Positions 47,486-56,385 of a stretch of 64,000 nucleotides of DNA are shown in pieces. A model generated the notes under the pieces. It searched no databases. It was not told where the DNA came from and saw only the letters and a list, made by a program, of their open reading frames with translations. How positions within the stretch are numbered: position 1 is the stretch's first letter; each line of letters begins with the position of its first letter. Made by a program: the position numbers and the translations under genes. The stretch is from Pseudoalteromonas luteoviolacea H33-S (GTDB taxonomy: Bacteria; Pseudomonadota; Gammaproteobacteria; Enterobacterales; Alteromonadaceae), in assembly GCF_001625695.1 (NCBI RefSeq), contig NZ_AUXY01000061.1, forward strand, positions 24,518 through 88,517, read 5' to 3'.

Positions 47486-47500
47486 CGCTAGTGTATACTT
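47479..47500. promoter_or_regulatory. Operator-like palindrome, site 1
   Basis: A 22-base near-palindrome with arms AAGTAAACG and GTGTATACTT (18 of 22 positions symmetric), overlapping the predicted -35 of the RND operon. Confidence 0.65.
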
Positions 47501-47511
47501 GTTTAATATAA

Positions 47512-47533
47512 AGGTAAACGGTGTCGTGTACTT
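47512..47533. promoter_or_regulatory. Operator-like palindrome, site 2
   Basis: Arms GGTAAACG and CGTGTACTT, 33 bases from site 1. The same half-site as site 1 (GTAAACG) is kept. Confidence 0.6.
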
Positions 47534-47543
47534 TTTATTTTAT

Positions 47544-47565
47544 AGATAAACGCAACCGTATACTT
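47544..47565. promoter_or_regulatory. Operator-like palindrome, site 3
   Basis: Arms GATAAACG and CGTATACTT, 32 bases from site 2 and 57 bases before the regulator gene's start. The spacing puts all three sites on nearly the same face of the DNA helix. Confidence 0.6.
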
Positions 47566-47622
47566 TTTATTGTCCCGATAATTGGTTAAACTGGTGTTAA
47601 TTGTTAAAAGTGAGAGAAATAA

Positions 47623-48225
47623 ATGACGCAATTGTCAGCCAAACAGCAAGCAATCGTTAGTGCCGCGATAGAACAATTTGCGCTAAATGGGTTGCAGGCC
47701 ACAACAATGGAGGCGATTTGCCAAAAGGCTGAAGTATCAAAAAGGACTTTATATAAGCACTACCCGAATAAAGAAGCGCTATTTGATGCTGTTGTTATTT
47801 TACTTATTGAAAGAATAGAGCCATTAACTGCAATTCAGTTTATTCCAAATTATGACTTTGAAGTGCAATTAAAACATTTAGCGACCAGTGTTGTAAGCTT
47901 GCTGTGCGACCCTGATTATATCCGGTTATCCCGTATTGTGATGATTGAGTCAATGCGAAGTGAGACACAAGCACATCGATTAAATGAAAAATTCAGTCAC
48001 TGTGAGCAGTCAATGGTAGTGTGGTTTGAAGAAGCATCCAGTGCAGGATGCTTAGGCGATCATGATGCCCATTTTGCTGCCGCCTTTTTTTGGGGTGGCT
48101 TAAAAAGGCTCACATTTTGGGAGATGGCCATCAGGTGGCAGCCTCCCGTAGATGAGCAACAACTTGAAGCATTTATTGAACAAGCCTGTAAATTATTTTG
48201 TCGTGGTGTTAGTCCACGCCAATAA
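47623..48225 (+). CDS. TetR/AcrR-family regulator of the RND operon
   Basis: A 200-residue TetR-type repressor. The N-terminal helix-turn-helix is clear (AIEQFALNGLQATTMEAICQ followed by AEVSKRTLYKHYPNKEALFDAV, about residues 15-50). The C-terminal half is a helical ligand domain with a TetR_C-like AefR segment. It is divergent from the RND operon, with three palindromes in between, so it most likely represses the pump and itself; this is an inference from position. Its 3' end overlaps the convergent ABC gene by 17 bases. Confidence 0.93.
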   Translation: MTQLSAKQQAIVSAAIEQFALNGLQATTMEAICQKAEVSKRTLYKHYPNKEALFDAVVILLIERIEPLTAIQFIPNYDFEVQLKHLATSVVSLLCDPDYIRLSRIVMIESMRSETQAHRLNEKFSHCEQSMVVWFEEASSAGCLGDHDAHFAAAFFWGGLKRLTFWEMAIRWQPPVDEQQLEAFIEQACKLFCRGVSPRQ

Positions 48226-50053
48226 AACCACCGGTTTGATGTGCCCAGAGTTTGGCATATATGCCATTTTGCTCAAGTAGCTCTGAGTGTGTTCCTTGCT
48301 CTACAATGGCGCCTTGTTCAAGCACAATTAATCTATCCATCTGGGCAATGGTTGATAATCTATGCGCAATAGCAATCACCGTTTTATCTTGCATTAACTC
48401 ATCTAAGCTGGCTTGGATTGCCTGTTCAGACTCAGAGTCTAAGGCAGAGGTGGCTTCGTCAAGCACTAAAATTGGTGCATCTTTTAAAAGGACTCTAGCA
48501 ATGGCAATACGTTGCCTTTGGCCACCGGATAGTTTGACACCACGCTCACCAACTTGGGCATCTAGACCTTGATTGCCATGACTGTCCTCAAGGTCCCAAA
48601 TAAAAGAACTTGCTTGCGCTTTATTGATTGCCTGTAGTAGTTCGTCTTCTGTTGCATCAGGCCTGCCATATAAAACATTGTCTCTAATGCTGCGGTGTAA
48701 CAAAGCAGTGTCTTGTGTCACCATCGCGATTTGCTTTCTTAAGCTTTCTTGTGTGACTTGAGAGATATCTTGGTCATCAATCGTAATCTTACCTTGTTGA
48801 ATATCGTAAAATCTCAGCAATAAATTGACTAAAGTTGATTTACCAGAGCCAGAGCGACCAACAATGCCAATCTTTTCACCGCTTTTAATTTCTAAGGATA
48901 AGTTATCAAAGACTGAGTTCGTCAACTGTTTATCTTGGCGTTTATATGCAAAAGTGACATCTTTAAAGTCAATGCGTCCTTTTGTGACAATGAGTTCATT
49001 GGCATTGGGCTTATCGGCAACCTCTATTGGCTTTGATAGCGTATTCATACCATCTACGACAGTACCGATATTTTCAAATAAGCTACTTATTTCCCACATG
49101 ATCCATTGCGACATGCCGTTTAGTCTCAATGAAAGGCTGATTGCAATGGCAATTTCACCCGCAGAAATCACATTGTGTGACCAAAGATACAGTGATAGCC
49201 CGGCAATGGAGAAAACTAGAAGGTAATTTAATACTTGGATGCTGACATTAAGGCTGGTAACAAGCCGCATTTGTCGATAAACCGGCTGCATGAACACATC
49301 CATGCTGCTTTTAGCATACTCTTCTTCTCGTCTTGTATAGGAAAAAAGCTTAACGGTAGAGATATTGGTATAGCTATCTACGATCCGCCCAGTCATTTCT
49401 GAGCGTGCATTGGCTTGCTCTGAAGAGACATGCTTTAAGCGTGGTAAAAAGTAAACTTGAACACAAATGTAGAAAAATAACCAAATAAATAGCGGTATCA
49501 ATAGCTTTATATCGCTGCTACCAATCAGTACAAGTGTCGCGCCAAAATAAACCACAATGTAAACCAGTACATCGAGCAGCTTCATGACCGCTTCTCTGAT
49601 TGCTAAAGAAGTCTGCATTAATTTGGTGGAGATCCTGCCAGCATAATCGTCTTGATAAAATGACATGCTTTGCTTTAACAAATATCTATGTGCCAGCCAT
49701 CGAATTGACATAGGGTAGTTACCGAGCAAGCTCTGGTGTAAAAAAGCGCTGTGAACAAAAACCAATAAAGGGATAGCGATGAGAGTGATCAGTGCCATGA
49801 TAAGCAAGGTATCACTTTTGTCATTAAAGAGCTGCTGTGGATCCATAGTTTGCATCCAATCTACCAATGTACCCATAAAGCTGAATAGGGTAACTTCTAA
49901 TGTAGCAAGTAAAGCTGCACACACAGACATAATAATCAGTGGGTATTCCATGCCTCGACTATAATGTCGACAAAAAGCATACAGGGAGTTTGGTGGCTGG
50001 TTGGCATCTTGGGATGGGAAAGCATCGGTGAGCTTTTCAAACAGCTTATACAT
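48209..50053 (-). CDS. ABC exporter, fused membrane and ATPase domains
   Basis: A 614-residue half-transporter with a six-span exporter domain (about residues 35-330) and a C-terminal ATPase: Walker A GRSGSGKST, signature LSGGQRQRIAIA and Walker B ILVLDEATSALD. It resembles MsbA/MdlB-type multidrug or lipid exporters; no substrate can be read. It is not msbA, which sits at 7351. Its 3' end overlaps that of the tetR-type gene by 17 bases on the opposite strand, with no terminator between the two. Confidence 0.9.
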   Translation of the reverse strand: MYKLFEKLTDAFPSQDANQPPNSLYAFCRHYSRGMEYPLIIMSVCAALLATLEVTLFSFMGTLVDWMQTMDPQQLFNDKSDTLLIMALITLIAIPLLVFVHSAFLHQSLLGNYPMSIRWLAHRYLLKQSMSFYQDDYAGRISTKLMQTSLAIREAVMKLLDVLVYIVVYFGATLVLIGSSDIKLLIPLFIWLFFYICVQVYFLPRLKHVSSEQANARSEMTGRIVDSYTNISTVKLFSYTRREEEYAKSSMDVFMQPVYRQMRLVTSLNVSIQVLNYLLVFSIAGLSLYLWSHNVISAGEIAIAISLSLRLNGMSQWIMWEISSLFENIGTVVDGMNTLSKPIEVADKPNANELIVTKGRIDFKDVTFAYKRQDKQLTNSVFDNLSLEIKSGEKIGIVGRSGSGKSTLVNLLLRFYDIQQGKITIDDQDISQVTQESLRKQIAMVTQDTALLHRSIRDNVLYGRPDATEDELLQAINKAQASSFIWDLEDSHGNQGLDAQVGERGVKLSGGQRQRIAIARVLLKDAPILVLDEATSALDSESEQAIQASLDELMQDKTVIAIAHRLSTIAQMDRLIVLEQGAIVEQGTHSELLEQNGIYAKLWAHQTGGFIGVD

Positions 50054-50193
50054 TACACATCCTTATAGTTTTCATTATGTGCGATTCACTTTGTTAAGTG
50101 TATCGAGAGTAACAAATAATGGTGTGTATAAGTATAGGTGTCAATGAAACGGTTTAGTTAAGAGAGGGAGTGGTTGTGGGCAGAATCAGTTTA

Positions 50194-50218
50194 TAAGGTG
50201 AGTGGCTTACTCACCTTA
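50194..50218. terminator. Hairpin downstream of the DUF3010 gene
   Basis: TAAGGTGAGT and ACTCACCTTA form a perfect 10-base-pair stem with a 5-base loop about 20 bases past the DUF3010 stop (minus strand). The following TTATAAAC is only weakly T-rich. Confidence 0.65.
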
Positions 50219-50239
50219 AATAATTAAGTCGGTAGAATT

Positions 50240-50701
50240 TTATGCTTGTTCATCTTCCACGTCGTGGCCATACGTTTTGCGCATAATCAGTACGTAAGCG
50301 TTTGTGAATGCTTGTTCTTGGTACTTTCTTAATCCTGTGTCGGCATAATCAACAGGGACTGGGTTGCGCTTTAATTGCTCTTTCACTTCAGTTGCATTTA
50401 ATAAATGTACTTCAGTGTTAGGAATAAGCTGAAAAGCCGCTTCCATTTTAAAGCCAGCAGCACTGCCTGCAAATTTACCTTTATGCGCTCTTTGACGAAT
50501 AGCGATGGTATCGATTTGATAGTCTTCAACTAGTTTTGACACATCAAAATGAAACTTGCGCATTGCTTCTTGATCTTGGCCGATGTTTGCCAATGTGAAG
50601 CGAGTTTGTCGAATATCCCTAATGTCGAATACGTCGTTCTCTTTTGATAAAAGACAAAGCATTGCTTCGCTACCAGTAATTTCAACACCTAATGTTCTCA
50701 T
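50240..50701 (-). CDS. DUF3010 family protein
   Basis: A 153-residue soluble protein starting at the ATG at 50701 (MRTLGVEITGSEAMLCLL); an in-frame start 12 bases upstream is less likely. The pattern GVEITGS, then the central RQRAHKGKFAGSAAGFKMEA, is the DUF3010 signature. The opening strand pattern resembles RuvC/RNase H-like folds, but this is a guess and no function is known. It is separate from its neighbours. Confidence 0.83.
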   Translation of the reverse strand: MRTLGVEITGSEAMLCLLSKENDVFDIRDIRQTRFTLANIGQDQEAMRKFHFDVSKLVEDYQIDTIAIRQRAHKGKFAGSAAGFKMEAAFQLIPNTEVHLLNATEVKEQLKRNPVPVDYADTGLRKYQEQAFTNAYVLIMRKTYGHDVEDEQA

Positions 50702-50752
50702 TATATTTTCCAATTTATACCTAATGGCAGGGATAATAGCATAGCTTGTTTA

Positions 50753-51754
50753 TTAAATTGTAATTTCTATCGCAATTGCAGCGTGATCTGAATATCTTAT
50801 GTCCTCTTCGTCTCTTTTTGGGTCCAAATGACTCGCATAATTGTGATAAGTGAGCGAGTTGACACGGGTATTTGGGTCTCTGGGTGAAAACTCTTTGGAT
50901 GCTAAAATGTAGTCTAATACGTTGCCTTCGCCATGAAAATAATGCGTTGGAGGCTTAACCCCGAGTTCTGGCTGATTGTCTGAGATAGCAAAGCTTTCGA
51001 ATAGGCCAACAGTTCCTAATTGACTTGATTCACTGACAAGAGGGAATTGCTCAGTCATGAAAGATAGAGCGGGGCTGGTAATATGTGCATTGAAGTCGCC
51101 CATTACTAATGTTGCTGAGCTTTTTTCTCTTTGGGTTTTTAGTGCATCGTAATACACAATAGAGGCTTCTAAAGAACGGGAGATTTGAGACTGCATTGTG
51201 CCGACCGTTTGATTAAGCATAACCAGGAATGGATCTTCTTGATCGGGGTCCCCTAATAGCTGTGCCATGGAATGGACACGCTGAGATTTAAAATGCACCG
51301 CATAAATGGTTAAGAGTCCAAACCCTTCTAAATCAAAGGTACACTTAATGGGGGTTCGATTAAATTTAAAGTTTGCGAGGTTATTTAAATACTCTAATAA
51401 CTCATGGCAAGGCTCTAAAGGTTTGCATTGTTTAAATGGAACTTTAGAAGCAATCGCGACAACCGGGTTGAAAAGTACATTTGGGTATACGGCATCCGGT
51501 TTAGGTGAATCTACGGTGGCAAAGTATTTAAGCCCTAAATCCTCGCAAATTGAGGCTAAAATATCTGGGGCAAAGACTTCTTGAAAGACGATGACGGTGG
51601 GGTCAATATGTTGAATCAGGCCCGTGATAAATTGCGTTTTAGTGGCCCACTGGGTGTCATTATAGGTTTCCTCTGGTTGATAAAATGCATAAGGAGGCGA
51701 TGCAAAATTCAAAAGATTGAAAGACGCAAATTTGAAAGTTTTTCGCTGCTCCAT
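50753..51754 (-). CDS. Endonuclease/exonuclease/phosphatase family protein
   Basis: A 333-residue DNase I-like protein. Characteristic motifs are FASFNLLNFASP at the start, VIVFQEVFAP (metal-binding glutamate), AVHFKSQRVHS, VMGDFNAH and YSDHAAIAIEI at the end (catalytic His/Asp). The family includes phosphodiesterases and nucleases with varied substrates. I chose the ATG at 51754 because GAGGGA lies 5 bases upstream. It has no signal peptide, so it is cytoplasmic. Confidence 0.88.
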   Translation of the reverse strand: MEQRKTFKFASFNLLNFASPPYAFYQPEETYNDTQWATKTQFITGLIQHIDPTVIVFQEVFAPDILASICEDLGLKYFATVDSPKPDAVYPNVLFNPVVAIASKVPFKQCKPLEPCHELLEYLNNLANFKFNRTPIKCTFDLEGFGLLTIYAVHFKSQRVHSMAQLLGDPDQEDPFLVMLNQTVGTMQSQISRSLEASIVYYDALKTQREKSSATLVMGDFNAHITSPALSFMTEQFPLVSESSQLGTVGLFESFAISDNQPELGVKPPTHYFHGEGNVLDYILASKEFSPRDPNTRVNSLTYHNYASHLDPKRDEEDIRYSDHAAIAIEITI

Positions 51755-51948
51755 AAAAATCCCTCTGTTTTCCATTAATAATGACTATTTTATCTTAGTC
51801 TTTTCCTTGCAACTCGTCACGCATCAGGTCACAATAGCCGCAGGATTGAAAGACCCCAGTCAAATTTAGCATACCACTGAATAACCAATGCTTATTCGTA
51901 AAAGCGTTGATGGGCAACACTAACACTTAAAATTGATAATAGATACAT

Positions 51949-51969
51949 GTGACGCGGCGTAGGTGTCAC
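51949..51969 (+). promoter_or_regulatory. Hairpin in the thrS leader, possible ThrRS operator
   Basis: GTGAC (51949-51953) and GTCAC (51965-51969) form a stem whose 11-base loop GCGGCGTAGGT contains CGT, a tRNA-Thr anticodon. It lies 20 bases before the thrS ATG, where E. coli ThrRS binds its own mRNA through tRNA mimicry. The homology is inferred. Confidence 0.45.
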
Positions 51970-51989
51970 CACTGTAAATAGGATTAAAA

Positions 51990-53900
51990 ATGCCAGTAAT
52001 TACTCTTCCTGACGGCAGTCAGCGTATTTTCGAAAACCCTGTTTCTACTCTTGATGTTGCTAAAGACATCGGCCCTGGTCTTGCAAAAGCAACCATTGCT
52101 GGCCGTGTTAACGGTGAGCGTGTCGATGCATGTGACATCATTGAACAAGATGCCAATCTTGAAATTATTACCGCAAAGGACGATGACGGTTTAGAGATCA
52201 TTCGTCACTCATGTGCGCACTTAATTGGCCACGCGGTAAAGCAACTTTTCCCTGAAGCTAAAATGGCGATAGGTCCAACTATCGACAATGGCTTTTATTA
52301 CGACATCGACATGGAGCATTCACTAACTCAAGAAGACCTTGATGCTATTGAAAAGCGCATGTTACAGCTTGCAAAAACAAACTATGATGTTGTTAAAAAG
52401 AAAGTAAGCTGGCAAGAAGCACGAGACACATTTGAATCTCGCGGTGAAAGTTACAAGATGGAAATCTTAGACGAGAACGTTGCTAAAGATGACCGTCCGG
52501 GCCTATACCATCACGAAGAATACATTGACATGTGTCGAGGTCCTCACGTGCCAAACATGAAGTTCTGCCAACACTTCAAAATTATGAAGGTTGCAGGCGC
52601 ATATTGGCGTGGTAATGCAGACAACAAAATGCTTCAGCGTATCTACGGTACAGCTTGGGCAGATAAAAAGCAGTTAAAAGCATACCTTAAGCGTTTAGAA
52701 GAAGCTGAAAAACGTGACCACCGTAAAATTGGTAAAGCATTAGATTTATGGCACTGGCAAGAAGAAGCGCCAGGCATGGTATTCTGGCACAACGATGGTT
52801 GGAGCATTTATCGCGAACTAGAAGACTTTGTTCGTGAAAAATTGCGTGAATACGACTACGAAGAAGTCAAAGGTCCATTGATGATGGACAGAGGGCTGTG
52901 GGAAAAGTCTGGTCACTGGGATAAGTATTCAGATGCAATGTTCACGACTGAATCTGAGAAGCGTGAATATGCAATCAAACCAATGAACTGCCCAGGTCAC
53001 GTACAAATCTTCAATCAAGGCTTGAAATCATACCGTGATTTACCATTGCGTATGGCTGAGTTCGGTTGTTGTCACCGTAATGAGCCGTCAGGTGCGCTAC
53101 ACGGCCTAATGCGTGTCCGTGGATTTACTCAAGATGACGCCCATGTATTCTGTACAGAAGAGCAGATCATGGATGAAGTTTCATCTTGTATTAAAATGGT
53201 CTACGATACGTATGAAACATTTGGCTTTGAAAAGATAGTTGTAAAACTTTCTACTCGCCCTGAAAAGCGTATTGGTGAAGACGAAATGTGGGACAAAGCA
53301 GAAGCAGCACTTGCTGAAGCGCTTAAATCTAATGACATTGAGTTTGAATACCTACCGGGTGAAGGTGCGTTCTACGGACCTAAGATTGAGTTCACATTGT
53401 ACGATTGCCTAGAGCGAGCTTGGCAATGTGGTACAGTACAGCTAGACTTTGCGTTACCAGGTCGTTTGGGCGCGACATATGTCGCTGAAAATAACGAGCG
53501 CAAGACGCCTGTTATGATCCACCGCGCGATTTTAGGTTCGATTGAACGTTTCATCGGTATTTTAACCGAAGAGTATGCTGGTTTCTTCCCAACATGGTTA
53601 GCACCAAAACAGGTTGTTATCATGAATATCACGGATAAACAGGCTGATTATGTCCAAGAAGTGGTGCAAAAACTAAATAAACTTGGAATAAGAGCTTGTG
53701 CTGACTTGAGAAATGAGAAGATTGGCTTTAAAATCCGCGAGCATACTTTAAAACGTATACCTTATTTACTTGTTGTTGGCGATAAAGAAGTCGAGCAACA
53801 AGAGCTAGCAGTAAGAACGCGCAAGGGCGAAGACCTTGGCAAATTCTCTGTTGATGATTTTGTCGCTAAAATTAGCGAAGAAATTAAAAACAGAGTATAA
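51990..53900 (+). CDS. thrS: Threonyl-tRNA synthetase
   Basis: A 636-residue class II synthetase. Domains in order: TGS ([20 protein letters not shown], 1-60), N-terminal editing domain ([15 protein letters not shown], about 73-87; CRGPHVPN), catalytic core (motif 2 [19 protein letters not shown]; motif 3 later [15 protein letters not shown]) and the anticodon-binding domain at the end. It charges tRNA-Thr and, in E. coli, represses its own translation. It heads the thrS-infC-rpmI-rplT block. A hairpin with T-rich tail follows the stop. Confidence 0.97.
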   Translation: MPVITLPDGSQRIFENPVSTLDVAKDIGPGLAKATIAGRVNGERVDACDIIEQDANLEIITAKDDDGLEIIRHSCAHLIGHAVKQLFPEAKMAIGPTIDNGFYYDIDMEHSLTQEDLDAIEKRMLQLAKTNYDVVKKKVSWQEARDTFESRGESYKMEILDENVAKDDRPGLYHHEEYIDMCRGPHVPNMKFCQHFKIMKVAGAYWRGNADNKMLQRIYGTAWADKKQLKAYLKRLEEAEKRDHRKIGKALDLWHWQEEAPGMVFWHNDGWSIYRELEDFVREKLREYDYEEVKGPLMMDRGLWEKSGHWDKYSDAMFTTESEKREYAIKPMNCPGHVQIFNQGLKSYRDLPLRMAEFGCCHRNEPSGALHGLMRVRGFTQDDAHVFCTEEQIMDEVSSCIKMVYDTYETFGFEKIVVKLSTRPEKRIGEDEMWDKAEAALAEALKSNDIEFEYLPGEGAFYGPKIEFTLYDCLERAWQCGTVQLDFALPGRLGATYVAENNERKTPVMIHRAILGSIERFIGILTEEYAGFFPTWLAPKQVVIMNITDKQADYVQEVVQKLNKLGIRACADLRNEKIGFKIREHTLKRIPYLLVVGDKEVEQQELAVRTRKGEDLGKFSVDDFVAKISEEIKNRV

Positions 53901-53911
53901 CTTTTGAAACC

Positions 53912-53945
53912 CGTGCGGCAAACATATTTACAACAGTGCCGCACG
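53912..53945 (+). terminator. Hairpin between thrS and infC
   Basis: CGTGCGGCA (53912-53920) and TGCCGCACG (53937-53945) are perfectly complementary (9 base pairs), followed by TTTAATTTT. It may be a partial terminator or attenuator between thrS and infC; infC begins only 32 bases later. Confidence 0.6.
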
Positions 53946-53976
53946 TTTAATTTTGGATTTTTTGGAGGAACGTACC

Positions 53977-54525
53977 ATTAGAGGCGGCAAAAAAGGGCAA
54001 ACTACTGCTCAAAAGAATCGTATCAATGATGAAATCACAGCGAAAGAAGTTCGCTTAATCGATGCTGAAGGTGAGCAAGCGGGCATTGTCTCTACGAGAG
54101 ATGCGCTAGCGCAAGCAGAAAACGCAGGTTTAGACCTTGTTGAAATCAGTCCAAACGCTGAGCCACCAGTGGCCAAGGTAATGGACTATGGTAAGTTCGT
54201 TTTTGAAAAAGCAAAATTACAAAAAGAACAGAAGAAAAAGCAAAAGCAGATCCAGGTTAAAGAAATTAAATTCCGTCCTGGCACTGACGAAGGTGACTAC
54301 CAAGTTAAACTTCGTAACTTGCGCAAGTTCTTAGAAGGTGGCGACAAGGCGAAAATCACCATCCGTTTCCGTGGTCGTGAAATGGCTCACCAAGAAATCG
54401 CAATTGACATGCTTAACCGCTTAAAAGCAGATTTGGAAGAAATCGCTCAAGTTGAGTCTTTCCCAAATCGTGTTGAAGGTCGTCAGATGGTTATGATGAT
54501 GGCACCTATTGCAAAAAAAGCATAA
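53977..54525 (+). CDS. infC: Translation initiation factor IF-3 with ATT start codon
   Basis: A 182-residue IF-3. The conserved start R-G-G-K-K-G-Q-T begins at the ATT codon at 53977, with GGAGG (53964-53968) 8 bases upstream. No ATG, GTG or TTG lies at the expected N-terminus; an in-frame upstream start at 53953 would add eight residues not found in the family and would place the start before the Shine-Dalgarno site. ATT starts are used by IF-3 genes to autoregulate: IF-3 rejects non-standard starts. Domain pattern [34 protein letters not shown] and [11 protein letters not shown] is standard. Confidence 0.95.
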   Translation: MRGGKKGQTTAQKNRINDEITAKEVRLIDAEGEQAGIVSTRDALAQAENAGLDLVEISPNAEPPVAKVMDYGKFVFEKAKLQKEQKKKQKQIQVKEIKFRPGTDEGDYQVKLRNLRKFLEGGDKAKITIRFRGREMAHQEIAIDMLNRLKADLEEIAQVESFPNRVEGRQMVMMMAPIAKKA

Positions 54526-54559
54526 GTCAGGCATAATTCGCGCCGATTTTTGAAAGAAT

Positions 54560-54613
54560 TTAACACAGGTATTGAAAGTACTGAGATTTTTAATCTTGAG
54601 TCACCTGTGTTAA
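54560..54613 (+). promoter_or_regulatory. Long stem-loop between infC and rpmI, likely L20 leader element
   Basis: TTAACACAGGT (54560-54570) and ACCTGTGTTAA (54603-54613) form a perfect 11-base-pair outer stem. The enclosed segment folds further (GAGATT/AATCTT). In this position other gammaproteobacteria carry the L20-binding leader that controls rpmI and rplT; the assignment is by location and fold. Confidence 0.55.
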
Positions 54614-54740
54614 CCGGTAATAAGTAAGCTGTTTGTTTCATTCATCTTCGCCGGAATAGGGTGTAAGTTGGGCCTTAAAAGTGATGTTCGCATCCGCCTA
54701 CTTGCATATATTAAACGCAATATCATTTGGAGTTATTGCA

Positions 54741-54941
54741 ATGGCTTATAAGCTAAAAACACACAGAGGTGCTGCAAAGCGCTTCAAAAAGACTGCTTCA
54801 GGCGGTTACAAGCGTAAACAGTCGCACCTTCGTCACATTCTGACTAAGAAGTCTTCAAAGCGTAAACTACACCTACGTGCTAAGTCTATGGTTCATAAGA
54901 ATGACCTAGGCCTTATCGATCGTATGTTACCATTCGCTTAA
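54741..54941 (+). CDS. rpmI: 50S ribosomal protein L35
   Basis: A 66-residue basic protein of the large subunit. It has the L35 pattern [17 protein letters not shown] near the start and [15 protein letters not shown] in the middle. I chose the ATG at 54741, with GGAG 8 bases upstream; the longer open frame from 54681 runs through the leader. It is followed 15 bases later by rplT. Confidence 0.97.
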   Translation: MAYKLKTHRGAAKRFKKTASGGYKRKQSHLRHILTKKSSKRKLHLRAKSMVHKNDLGLIDRMLPFA

Positions 54942-54956
54942 TAGAGGATATCAGAA

Positions 54957-55316
54957 ATGGCAAGAGTTAAACGCGGTGTTATCGCACGTGCACGTCACAA
55001 AAAAGTATTAAAGCAAGCTAAAGGTTACTACGGAGCACGTTCACGTGTTTACCGCGTAGCGTTCCAAGCTGTAACTAAAGCTGGTCAATATGCATACCGT
55101 GACCGTCGCGCTAAGAAACGTACTTTCCGTCAACTATGGATTGCACGTATCAACGCTGCAGCACGTCAAAACGGCCTATCTTACAGCCGCTTCATTAACG
55201 GCCTTAAAAAGTCGTCAATTGAAATCGATCGTAAGATCCTAGCTGATATCGCAGTATACGACCAAGTAGCTTTCACTGCTCTAGTAGAGAAAGCAAAAGA
55301 AGGTCTTGCAGCTTAA
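54957..55316 (+). CDS. rplT: 50S ribosomal protein L20
   Basis: A 119-residue ribosomal assembly protein, highly basic, with [32 protein letters not shown] and [20 protein letters not shown] typical of L20. In E. coli L20 represses rpmI-rplT by binding the leader. An intrinsic terminator follows, so pheS-pheT, which lie downstream in E. coli, are not part of this unit. Confidence 0.97.
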   Translation: MARVKRGVIARARHKKVLKQAKGYYGARSRVYRVAFQAVTKAGQYAYRDRRAKKRTFRQLWIARINAAARQNGLSYSRFINGLKKSSIEIDRKILADIAVYDQVAFTALVEKAKEGLAA

Positions 55317-55342
55317 TTTATTAATTAAGTATAGCGATGTTT

Positions 55343-55367
55343 AAAAGGAGCCTTAGGCTCCTTTTTT
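55343..55367. terminator. Intrinsic terminator after rplT
   Basis: AAAAGGAGCC and GGCTCCTTTTTT form a stem with a short TTA loop and T6, ending the translation block. Confidence 0.93.
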
Positions 55368-55422
55368 AGTTCTTATCTACAGTTAACATATGCGTTTAGC
55401 TGTATCCACGTATTTCATATTA

Positions 55423-56250
55423 CTATCTATTTTTAAGTAGTAACTTGTCCAACCAACGTGAACTTAAAATACGTTTTAAGTAACCCATCAAATAAGTCGG
55501 AAACGTCACATAATATCTAGCTTTCGCCTTTGGCGACTCAATCGCATGTAGTAGCTTGTCGTAGACAGCTTCTGGGCCGAGCGTGAACTTTTGTGGTGCT
55601 GTTTGTGCTTTAAGTCTCGTTAGCTGCGCTTGATACTCATCTTTATGGTAACTGGATCCGATATCAATATGTTGTTCAAAAGCTTGGCGGGCATTTTTTC
55701 TAAAATCTGACAGGATTGGGCCAGGTTCTATCAGGCTGACTTGAATATCTGTCTCAGCAAGCTCCATTCTCAGTGTGTCAGTCAGTCCTTCAAGTGCAAA
55801 TTTACTGGCATTGTAAGCACCACGGTAGGGCAGTGCGACTAATCCGAGCACAGAGGAATTTTGTATAATCCTACCTTGGCCCTTTTGACGCATATGCGCA
55901 ACGGCAAGGCGAGTTAATGTGTGCCAGCCGAAAAAGTTGACTTCAAATTGCTGTCTTAAAACATCTGTAGGTAAGTCTTCAACTGCCCCAGGCTGGCCAT
56001 ATGCACCGTTATTAAAGAGCACATCGAGTTTTCCATCGCATAGTTCAAGCGCTTCTTCGAAGCCTTGGTATATCGAATTATCGTCTGATAGGTCGAGTAA
56101 GATGCAAGGTATAGCTAATTCTTCAAATATCGAAAGGTGTTTTGGGTCCCTGACTGAGGCAATAACTTTGTACCCAGAGTTATGCAGTGTTTTTGCACAA
56201 TACAAACCTATGCCGGTAGAGCACCCTGTGATTAAAATACTTTTACTCAT
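55423..56250 (-). CDS. SDR family oxidoreductase
   Basis: A 275-residue classical short-chain dehydrogenase. It has the NAD(P) loop ITGCSTGIGLYCAKTL (residues 7-22), NNGAYGQPG and the catalytic YNASK (about Tyr146, Lys150), preceded by the serine in NSSVLGLVALPY. The C-terminal FPTYLMGYLKRILSSRWLDKLLL tail may sit near a membrane. The substrate is unknown. It is convergent with rplT and divergent from the M14 peptidase. Confidence 0.9.
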   Translation of the reverse strand: MSKSILITGCSTGIGLYCAKTLHNSGYKVIASVRDPKHLSIFEELAIPCILLDLSDDNSIYQGFEEALELCDGKLDVLFNNGAYGQPGAVEDLPTDVLRQQFEVNFFGWHTLTRLAVAHMRQKGQGRIIQNSSVLGLVALPYRGAYNASKFALEGLTDTLRMELAETDIQVSLIEPGPILSDFRKNARQAFEQHIDIGSSYHKDEYQAQLTRLKAQTAPQKFTLGPEAVYDKLLHAIESPKAKARYYVTFPTYLMGYLKRILSSRWLDKLLLKNR

Positions 56251-56349
56251 TGGTTTCGTTAAACTTTCCTTAAGTTGACCGCGTCATCGTGCGGTTAACT
56301 GTGAATTTTTGTTGAATCACCGCACATTGTAAGCCGTTAAATAAAATAT

Positions 56350-56358
56350 TGATATAAT
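56350..56358 (+). promoter_or_regulatory. Extended -10 promoter for the M14 peptidase gene
   Basis: TGATATAAT, that is TGN plus a perfect TATAAT (56353-56358), 27 bases before the ATG. No good -35 exists, which is normal for extended -10 promoters. Confidence 0.55.
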
Positions 56359-56385
56359 CAACTTTATACAAAAAAGACACAAAGA

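Noticed and set aside
47479..47565. Regular spacing of similar sequences as a CRISPR array
   Set aside because: Only three copies, imperfect, about 22 bases long and palindromic, located in a promoter region; this fits operators, not a CRISPR array.
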